This document shows positions 12,701 through 21,900 of a DNA stretch of 64,000 bases, in pieces. Source of the stretch: Acanthochlamys bracteata (Eukaryota; Streptophyta; Magnoliopsida; Pandanales; Velloziaceae); assembly GCA_019914995.1 (NCBI GenBank), contig CM034135.1:64501-128500 (forward strand), written 5' to 3'. The notes under the pieces were generated by a model, which did no database searches, was not told the origin of the DNA, and saw only the letters and a program-made list of their open reading frames with translations. The position numbers and the translations under genes are program-made. The first letter of the stretch is position 1. Each line of letters opens with the position of its first letter.

Positions 12701-13592
12701 AAAACTTGGCACGGCAGTCACAGATCATCCGGACCTTGTTCTTCATGAACAAAAATCTGGCAGCTTGAGGTATATCTGTTGCTGGATAATGCAATCCAAC
12801 ATAAGGATCCAAACCCGGCTTCGTAATCTCTGCAAACACCTCGCCGTGGTCATCGTCATGGAACTTATAAGCCATCACCCTATCGTATCCTGTCAGCTCA
12901 AAGACCTCCTCGACAACTGCATTACACAGCCTCTCCATGCTCCCGCCAGGCAATGATTGGAGCCTCGCTATGGCCTTTGCAGCAAGCTTATAAGATTGAA
13001 GAGCACCGGCAGCAGTCATAGGAAGTTCGGAGGGCTTCACGGGCTCAAAATCTATAACCAAACAGCCAGTGGCCCTATGGACGATCGCATAGAAGGGCTT
13101 CCCAGAAGTCTTACAGTGGACCAGAATGGGATTGAGCAGCGACACTTCAGCATAGCCCAATGCCTTCTGCAGGGCAGCGGTGCTAGGGGAAGTGAAGACG
13201 GATCTCAAATCGGTGCCGATCCCAAGCATAGGGTGGTCGCCGACGCTAGGAACAGCATGGCTGACCATGGTGAGCATCTCCGGAGCGTTCTCAGAGTAGG
13301 CGATAACCTTGAAGGTCTTCTCATCAATGGCCAGCAGGCAACCGAAGGGCTGGATGAGCTTGCCCCTCTGGATGTGCTGCAAATAGGCGGTGACTTTTTC
13401 GGAGGGGCGAGGGTCAGCAGATGACGATGAGGGCTTCTGTGCAGCGACTGTCTGGGAATAATCAAAGGAATCACGGTACTCATCAAAGTCGGCGTCGAGC
13501 TTGGCGTCGACTGTGGTCTGTGCAATTATCCTAGCACTGTGCTTGCTCCTGCTTGAGCTAGTAGACGAGTTGGACGGTCTCGAAGAAGACAT
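9759..13592 (-). CDS. PHYA: Phytochrome A photoreceptor
   Basis: Red/far-red photoreceptor of the phyA type, acting in cytosol and nucleus. Four coding exons: 11531-13592, 10591-11407, 10135-10425, 9759-10023; 3435 bases, 1144 residues, a little longer than usual (about 1120). The start is the ATG at 13592 ([10 protein letters not shown]), giving the Ser-rich phyA N-terminus and [18 protein letters not shown]. In order: N-terminal extension, PAS, GAF with chromophore Cys323 in [13 protein letters not shown] and the DIP motif at 273-275 ([10 protein letters not shown]), PHY domain, two C-terminal PAS domains ([31 protein letters not shown]) and the histidine-kinase-related region ending in [23 protein letters not shown] Cys and DIP are intact, so it should bind bilin. 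Small oddities are HGCH where most have HSCH, and one extra residue in [10 protein letters not shown]. The exon pattern is typical of angiosperm phytochromes. I assign phyA rather than phyB/C/E from the N-terminus and overall similarity. Confidence 0.97.
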
Positions 13593-14022
13593 CACGTCGT
13601 CGTCGCGAGATCAGAAGGCCTGTAAGTAATCTGACAGACGGAAGAGACTGGTAACAAATCCTAAAACTAGAAAGTTAACCTTTGAATTGAATATAAAATC
13701 TAAGAAAAGAAAAATTTAAAAGTATTTCCAGAAAACTAGTAGTGGAGACGGCAGATGTTTAATTGTGCGTTTGCGCGTCTCTGAAAGGATAAGGAAGGTT
13801 TGATGCCGGTACCTGACAGATTGAAGGTCGGTGAGAAGGAGTAGTCGGCAGGCAGAGAAAAAGAAGAAGAAGAAGAAGAAGGAGGAGGAAGAGGAGGCTG
13901 CCTCGGAGTAGTTGGAGGAGGGGATCCTTCAGCACCCGCGCAGCAAGAGCAGCAGCAGAAGAAAGAAGAAGGAGATAGAAGCAGATGATGAAAGAGATGG
14001 ATGCACTATATATAAATACTGG
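13593..14022 (-). promoter_or_regulatory. phyA 5' leader with intron and TATA box
   Basis: Upstream of the phyA start the minus strand holds a clear leader intron: donor CTGTCAG|GTACCGG at 13812 and acceptor TTACTTACAG at 13620. The spliced leader upstream (about 13813-13980) is strongly pyrimidine-rich (purine-rich GAAGAAGAAG on the plus strand). A TATA box, TATTTATATATAG on the minus strand, lies near 14006-14020. Leader introns are known in phyA genes of other plants. The sites are seen; their use is inferred. Confidence 0.7.
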
Positions 14023-14940
14023 AAATAAATAAATTTGATATACAAATATGGAAAGATAAGAATTAGAAATTTTTATTGAATTATTATTTTAGATAAACAA
14101 TCTAAAAGGGGATGAAGAAGAGAGGACAAAAAAAATGAGATTGTGGATTATTCAGACAGGCGGCGGAAAAGAAGAATTTACTTGAAAATTTTACAACTTT
14201 TCTTCTCTTCTAAAATAAATACACATTTTTATTACAAACACACCGTCTCCTTTAACGGTATCTCTTCTTCTCCGCTGCAGAAAGTTAAAGTTGGACAAGC
14301 AGTAAGTAGGTGATGAATAATAAAATAGCAAACCCGGATATGTTGTTTTATTTCAATAACAAATATGATTTTATAATCTTTGTATTAGTGCGTAGCATAT
14401 AAATAATAAATCCGTTTTAGTTTGTTTATTTATTTGCAATCGTCCTTTCCCAAAAATTGTTTAAATTAAAGAAAAAAATTTTAATTTAAACGTTTTAGTA
14501 AGCAAGCAGTGCTTCCCCCACCCATAACCATAAACCCAGGTTTTAATAAAGTTTCTTTAATATTTAAAGAAAAAAAGAAGAACTAATAACAAAAACACTC
14601 GACAGCACTTTTTCTAGTAATCTTGTGCTTGGTGGAGAGACCATGTGACACTGATTGCATCTCCAAGATCTCGTTTGTAATTAGGCCGAATTCCACCAGC
14701 ATGATTCAATTTTATAATAACAAATTGAGATATAATTTATGATTAGGAAAGCAAGTCAGTTTAAGGTAAACAATGAGTCTGTCTGTCATCAACAGTAAAG
14801 CACCAAACAAACATTAAGTGATTTAACTCTTACTTTTGTATCACTTGCTTTATTAAATCAATAATAATCATCAAATCGAGGTGCATCGCATCAAACCACT
14901 GTAGTGGATCCTTAAGCATCTCATCTCCCACCCCACTATC
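14023..14940. other. phyA upstream region, AT-rich
   Basis: No gene seen. A short AT palindrome, GTTTAAATTA with its exact inverse TAATTTAAAC, sits at about 14459-14491 with a small loop. Presumably phyA upstream DNA. Confidence 0.45.
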
Positions 14941-15043
14941 AGGAGAAAAAGTTCACGCAAAAATTTGTTTATTACCTTTAATCTCTAGATGTCCGGAGTG
15001 CTTTGCTGCAAATGAATCGTCTAGCGTTTTTGGACAGACCGCA

Positions 15044-15612
15044 TTATGCGACTTCTTTCTCGATCGCTGCTTTTTTCTCTGGGCGCAGCTTTCTTGTTTC
15101 TGCTTCCTTTGCTTTATTAGTATCTCCAGTATCAACCTTGACAACATCTGCAAAAAATCAGTAGTCGAGCTGGTGAATTGAAGGGAAATACGAAACGAAT
15201 GGCGCTTAACGAGAATCCACCAGAAGACATAAATGGAGTTATCCTTGTCTCTCAAAGTTCGTTCCTTACCACGACAAGCCTTTCCCAAAGAAACATCCAC
15301 AAGAAATCAGGCTCCGAGAATGTCCTGAATTTGGTATATTCTTCAAATACAACGGGCACCAGAAAAATTCAAAGCGAAGAATTTATAGAATCTTGAAGAA
15401 TTATGGAATCTAGCCAGCTGGTTAGCTAGTTAAAGAAGGTAAGTTTGTATGAGCTTTTGCATGAGCAGGAAGGAGGGACGGTGACTTGCCTTCGAACTCT
15501 TCCTATCTGTCTCGGTGGATGATTTTCCTTTCACCGTTACCATTGTCGGCGTACTGAAGCGATTGGTAGTAGCTTTGCTAAGAATTTCTGGTGCCATGTT
15601 CCTTTTCGCCAT
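15044..15612 (-). CDS. Possible small spliced gene of unknown function
   Basis: The minus strand opens at ATG 15612 with MAKRNMAPEILSKATTNRFS, followed by a Ser/Lys-rich stretch. After TCGAAG there is GCAAGT, the ideal form of a rare GC donor. Downstream, an acceptor TTTTTTGCAG at 15150 leads into a Lys/Glu-rich frame (VVKVDTGDTNKAKEAE) closing at about 15044, and a possible middle exon lies near 15247-15340 (acceptor AAATTCAG, donor CGTG|GTAAG). I could not find one combination in which all phases agree, so the exon structure is unresolved. I do not recognise the protein. It may be a short lineage-restricted gene or no gene at all. Confidence 0.3.
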
Positions 15613-16610
15613 TTGTAGTTAGTGGTTAATGCCAAGTGTCGAACAACTAACTAAAATCTGTGGTTTTCATAAATGACAAGCAGTGGTTTAGATGTCCATC
15701 TATTCTTCTTCGTCTTCTTCTGATTTTCTATTAAAAGCGCAGGATTGTTGGATGAATTATAATTGTCACCAGCTTAATATTGTTCGGCAACTCAAGGAAG
15801 TATCTGTGAAAAAGAATGACAAGATGTTAAAGAACATGAATCAATATGGAGGAAGCTTCAATGGAGAAAGATTTGGATATCAGGCTAGGTCAGACTCTAT
15901 ATAACTACTACTTATTAGAGAGGGCCAGCAGGAAGATGCTCTTTATGAGATGCCTCAGATGTAGATGGTCATGACTGGCAAGAAGGACAAGCAGTATCTC
16001 AATAATGTTGGTGGCCTGTGTACCAGTTTGAGATTTTTCCTGGCTCCTGCTGGACTACATAGTACATAACAAACTCCTTTTCTTAATAAATCAAGGAAAG
16101 AAGATGGTAACAACAAATGGAAACCAAAAATCAACCTAAAAAAATCCACTATATTCATGCCTTCAGGCAACCCTTTCTTATTTGTGGAGAACTCCTTCAG
16201 GTGTTTTCTGGTACTGCATTTTTTTGGTACTACATCTGAAGTATGGACAATTCAAACCTTAATACCAATACAAGGATCTTTTCTTCACCCATCCTTTTAA
16301 GAGTTCAAGGAAACAGCGGACAAGACAACCTTGATAGGATGGTATTGTTAAAAAAGACCCAAAAGAGTTTATATAGAGACCAATAGGCGAATTATTGTAC
16401 AAATATGTTGACTGGTCTGGCAAATTGTATATTATTTGCTAACTGGAGAACCCAAGCTATTGTTGGCCCAAGTAGATACATATATTAATCGATACTGCAT
16501 ACAAATAAAGAAATCCCAGAAGCATCTTGAATCACAGGTGTTCCTACTCTATGCCTCAACCAAATTCTACAGATTCAAACAAAAAATTCATATAAAACAA
16601 CGGGTGTCGG
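15613..16610. other. Intergenic region between the 15-kb small gene and MED7
   Basis: AT-rich, no supported gene. A 70-codon plus-strand frame at 15692-15904 matches nothing I know. The stretch next to 16611 should include the MED7 3' untranslated region. Confidence 0.5.
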
Positions 16611-17871
16611 TCAAGGTCCGTGGCCTTCCAAGGTTTTAAGTGATTCCTTCAACAAGTTTTGAGCCTCTGCTCTTCTCCTGAATAGGGTGAAAATGAGTTA
16701 ATTAGTTAATCCCAAGTAAGAGAACACTGAAATTAACATCGAACATAAGATACTTGCTATTTTGTTGGTTCATAGTACCATGTACACATTATTACGTTCA
16801 CCATATGCCTCTTGTGTAGATGGATAACATTGTTGATGTCAGAAGGCACACACATACTACAGCGCAGGCAACTAAAGACCATACGCTCTTCATCAGAATT
16901 AGAATTATTAAAGGATGAAGATGAAGATTTACTTTACGGTGCCATTTAAAGAACAATGGAAAGACAGAATCTACAACTACTGATGCAGATATAGGATACA
17001 GCTTCCATGCGACAACATTACCAGGAGTACCAAATCAAACAACAATTAGTACCAAATCTTGAAAATGAGTTGTACTATACCTTTTTATGTCCTCAACTGC
17101 TTGCTTCCGGCGTTGTATTTGGCGTTCAAGAACGTGAATAAGTGTTGCTCTAGCCTGAATCAACACCCAAAAGGTGATTACAGCTATAATTAACAGCATT
17201 TCACATCTATGACTACTATCAAACAGTAAACAGATTACCTGGTGAGGTCGCAAGGAATTGAGGAGATGATGGAGATTCTTGAGGATGAGAGATATATCTT
17301 CAACCCTTCTAGCATACTGAGATGGTCTCTCCACAAGAACATCTGCTAATTCCAAGATATGCAGCTGGAGTTCCCTATTGAGTGATCTCAGTTCCTTCTT
17401 GAAATCTGGGTGAATCAATCAATTAGACCATTTAACTAAATGGAAAATGAACAAAATTTCTCCTTTTACTCTAGTATGAATGGTTAGCATGATTCAAGTC
17501 TAGTGAGAAATCAAGCCGTCGATATCCTCATACATTTCTTTAACGTAGTACAGTTAAACCGACAAATTCCTAAAGATGGATTTAAACGACACGAATAACA
17601 AGGAGAGAATTCTCTTTATTTGTTTGGTAGAAAATTAAGGAAAAAGAAGAGCAAAGCTACCTATTTTGGGATCTTTAGGGTAGAGCTGACGAACTCCTTG
17701 ATCCTCGAGGCTCGGCAAGACCACCTCCGTCGTGTAGGTGGCGCCGAACTGCGTGTAAGATCCCTCCACCGGCGGTGGAGGCGGCGGAGCAGAATCGGCA
17801 TCGGTGATGTAGTCTTTGTAGAGACGGTAGTACGGCGGCGGAGGAGGAAACGAAGATGAGGTAGCAGCCAT
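16611..17871 (-). CDS. MED7: Mediator complex subunit 7 (MED7)
   Basis: Subunit of the middle module of Mediator, the co-activator linking transcription factors to RNA polymerase II. Four exons: 17661-17871, 17239-17405, 17081-17154, 16611-16677; 519 bases, 172 residues, close to the 168 of Arabidopsis. The start MAATSSSFPPPPPYYRLYKD, then GVRQLYPKDPKI, DFKKELRSLNRELQLHILEL, NLHHLLNSLRPHQARATL and QAVEDIKRRRAEAQNLLKE follow the plant MED7 family throughout. The Pro-rich N-terminus is followed by helical, coiled-coil-forming sequence as expected. Nothing unusual. Confidence 0.96.
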
Positions 17872-18922
17872 TTCTGATCGATCTCTCAGCTCCGCGAAGG
17901 ACCGCCAGCAAGCTTCCCCGCCGCTGAACTGAGAACTGTCTTCGCTGAGCCCACCTCTCTATTCCATATGAGAAAAACGGAAAGCCCGTTAAGAAGATGT
18001 TCAGAAATATTTATTGAAAAAAAAAATTTAAAAGAAAATATTTTGCATATGTTTTAAAATAAATTTTATTTTATTTAAAAATAATTAATAATACAATTTA
18101 TGATTTAAAATTTTTGTATTATTATAAAATATTATAAAGTTTTTATTAAAAAATTAGAATAAGAAAGAGATATTAAACTCTTCTAAACATTTAATTTTTT
18201 ACGTGAAATTTTGAAACTTCCTTTGGAAACAACCACCTTCACAGATTCCATTTGGTAGCTATTGAATACAACAGGAACTCAAAGTGAAAACAAAACTACT
18301 GTCGGAGTGTGTTCTTTTACCTCCTAATTTACTTCTTTATATTACAAAAATTATTTATAATTCACTCCAACTATACAAAAAAATACAAAAAATCAGGTTT
18401 AACTAAAACAAATACAAAAAATTGAATTCTCTTAAATTAATAATATTTACAGTAAACAATAAATCATTTTTTATAAATTATTTACTTAAATACACTCCCA
18501 ACATAATGATTTGACGCACAGAAGTTGAATAATTTGACGCCTTCCGCTCTCAGTCCGGCCAATAATTATCATTTGCCAAAAAAAAAAGGAAAAAAAACCA
18601 AACCTTCCCTACATATCTAGTCTAGTCTAAAACTACAAGAGAAAGAAATACTCCTTACATGATGAAATACATCAACAAAAAGAGAGCATCAAAACAGACC
18701 CTTACATACAACTGCGTCGTCTTTCTGCAGTACCAACGAGGCAACGACAAACCTAATAAAAGCATACAGCAGCATGTCCCCTCACCAAAAAAAAAAAAAA
18801 AAAAAAAAACAATCTGGAGGAGGAACCTGATTCACGACGCTGCGATGTTGTGAACAAATCTTTGCACAAAACCACAAAAGAAAAAGTCAAAGAATCCTGC
18901 CTGAATTCTACCATCTGGCTCA
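17872..18922. other. MED7 upstream and Nup98 3' region
   Basis: About 1.05 kb. It holds the MED7 promoter, the MITE-like element at 17997-18190, a run of about 23 A at 18787-18809, and the Nup98 3' untranslated region. No further gene is seen. Confidence 0.5.
17997..18190. mobile_element. Possible MITE upstream of MED7
   Basis: About 194 bases of A/T-only sequence bounded by imperfect inverted ends: left ATGTTCAGAAATATTTA, right (inverted) ATGTTTAGAAGAGTTTA, 13 of 17 matching. A TTAA tetranucleotide lies outside both ends. It has the size and composition of a MITE but only one copy is seen here. Confidence 0.4.
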
Positions 18923-21900
18923 CTAAACCTCCAGATCGCAATCTCCAAGCTCGTAGCTGCTGAAGTGCTTGACCGTAAACTTCCATTCTCCTTTCACTGG
19001 GTCATATGATACAAACTCAGCACCCTGCTCCTCCGCTTTCTTCATCAGCATCTCCTTGTACTTCTCTACCCTTGGCCCTTCAGTGTATTGCTGTCCGTTC
19101 TTCTTATTCACGCACTTGACGTTGAGTAGAGTGACCTCTGCAGGTTTGTTGAGGCCCTGCCCCACAGGGGGCTTTTTGCTCTCATCTTTGTACACAATCA
19201 CCTCACGATTACTGAACTGTATGATGGACTCAAGGTCAAGTCTCCTCACATCAGTCTCTCCGTCAAACTTGATGCTGCCATAACCGTGCCTCCCAACAAC
19301 AAAATTCTTCACTCTGCGGAGGAACCCTGGTTCTGCACGTTCCTTGGCAGCCAACTCCTGGATCCTTGGTATGGTGTAATAGTCATCATGCCGGAGCTTA
19401 GGCATAAGAGCCTCAATATCAGCTCCGTGTTCGTAAACAATGGCTGCCTTACCTGCCCTATGCCCTGATATGGAGCGGAAAGTTGGATCATTTCCCTTCT
19501 GGATGTGATCCTCGTGTAACCCATTTTGCTTCTGAGCAGGTTTAGGTGAGGAGGGAGTGGCATTATCTTGTCCATTCGCATAGCAATTCGCCATAGGAGA
19601 TCCTGCATCAGTGAAGGCAGAAAGAAGGCAAATTAAAAAGTATAAACAGCAGATGTTCTTCAGTTTGCATCAATATACAGAAAATGAATGTACCATCATG
19701 ATCTTCAGCAAGGAATCCATTTGGCGCTGAAGGAGATGAACTTCCAAACACTTGGCCTGAATGAGAAGACAGCAGTAATGCAAAGTTGCTTAAAGAAATC
19801 ATCAGTCACATGCAACAAATTACATGTGTTAGCATATAAGAGGTCCTAAGTCCTAACTGCCCACAAACCTAAAATTCGAGGACTTCTTTTCTTAATTTTC
19901 TAAGAAACTAAAAAAATATTAGAGATTACTAGGATTAGAACCCTTGGTGGTCCAACAGTGCAGTCAACCATCCAAACAGTCCGGATCATTGATCTTTCAG
20001 TTAATCTAATAAATTGCTCTACACAAACATACCAGGCAAAGCAGGTCATCTGCTAAAAGTTAAGACAGGATAACTCCAAATAAAATAAGAGTATAGTACC
20101 ATTTTCAGCAGTTAGACAGGGAGCCTCTTTTTGTATGGATTGCTTTTCTGCACTGCTTCTTGAGGGCCACTGCTCAACAGGTCGGATGACCAATGCCCTA
20201 GGGTTCTCCCTGGGGATAAGAAGTGCATCTGCTTTGGGTGCGGACGGCAATTCTTCATCATCCATAAAGAATGGAACCTGCATAAGAATAAATGTAGCTG
20301 GTGGTCTGATTCAACTTGCAAAAGAATTGGCAGCATTTAGTTTCTTTTAAACAGGTTGAAAATGCATCTGGCTTCAAAAACAACCCATTCAAAGAGATCA
20401 CCTTTGGACCATCAGTTTTGGAATGATACTTCTTTGCAGGAAGCCGTATCCTCCTAGATACATGTCGAGGAGCTATCAATGAAGAAACTCGAACTGGAAC
20501 AGGTTTTTCAGCGACCTGGTTTGATGTATTATATATATTTGTAAGTATCTCCATAACCAGTAATAGGAAATCAAATTTGTCGAGAAAGATCAGAATGCAG
20601 CAACATTTTAGTACAATCGAATTATCATTTTCCTCATTTCGTAAACATTTAAAGAAACAATACTTACAGGCATGCTTGAAATTCCGTATTGTACTGAAGA
20701 GGAAGAACCTGTACGTCTTACAGACATCTGAGGCACTGCTGGAAGTGTACCAAATGGGTTCATGCTTGGAGTTGGTTGCATGACTATATTGGCCAGAGTT
20801 GCAGAACTGCAGAAGGTAGGCAACAGTAACATGAGAATATCAAGAGCTCAAGATAAGAGAGGCAAAACAAATGAAGAAGCAAATGCAATGGCTCATTCTT
20901 TTTAAATTATAAAAGCAGATTTACCAAAGTTACTCAATTTGATCACATTCAGCATCTAACAAAAGATTTGAAGTTTCAGTCTAAACCAAAGAAATCGAGC
21001 TCTCCCTTCAACAACGAGAAAAATTGTACTAGCTGTAGGCTACTTGGGTGATACATCACACATTCCCTACCGTGACAGATGTGCTTTCCAAAAAAAAAAA
21101 TTATGAAATAGGGATGCCTTGTGTTTGTGTTTTTTCTTTGAGGGTTGAACAAAAGAGACTGCACAAGCTAAAAAAAAAGGAGAGAGAGAGAGAGAGAGAG
21201 AGAGGAAACATACGGTTGTCCAAAGGTGCTCTGGTTGAATATACTGTTGCTGAAGCCGCTTGAAGTTACTGATGTGTCAATATTAAATCAAAATTGAAAC
21301 AGATTTTCTTGAAGAAGTGAATATAAGGATGAATGTAAATTTTCAGTAACTTCTCATCCTACCCGGCTGAGATTGACCAAAGTTGGTAAACGAAAAGGTA
21401 CTTGAAGTCTGTGCAGGTGCAGCAGGCTGAAATGCATTTGATAAAGAGGACTGCAAAAGAACCAGATAAAATCATGACATAAATAGGCAGTGAGTATGGC
21501 ACCAGACTTGGCCGGGAAATGATTGACTATTCCAATCATAAAAAGATCACTGCTTTACTGATACTTACAGTTGTTTGACCAAATCCTAAAGGGCTGCTGG
21601 TAGGAATCAGTGATGGTGTTGAACTGCTGAACAAACTTCCCCCAAACCCAGTTGAAGGAGTGCTAAAAAGGCTGGAACTGAAAGCAGGGGTAGTTTGTTG
21701 GAAGCCAGCTGCCAGCTGTCCAAAAGATGGAGACTGACCAAAGGATGGAGTTGTGGACAGGAACAGACCAGATGACTGGGTGTTACCAAAGGTAGAACCG
21801 AATGCAGAACTTGTCCCAAAAGTTGAGGAACCAAAGAGTGAGGGTGAAGAACCAAATGCAGATGTAGTTGTCCCACTAAATAATGGTGTAGTGGTTGAAC

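Noticed and set aside
12471-13424. Long plus-strand open frames opposite phyA exon 1
   Set aside because: Antisense shadows of a long coding exon with no family match.
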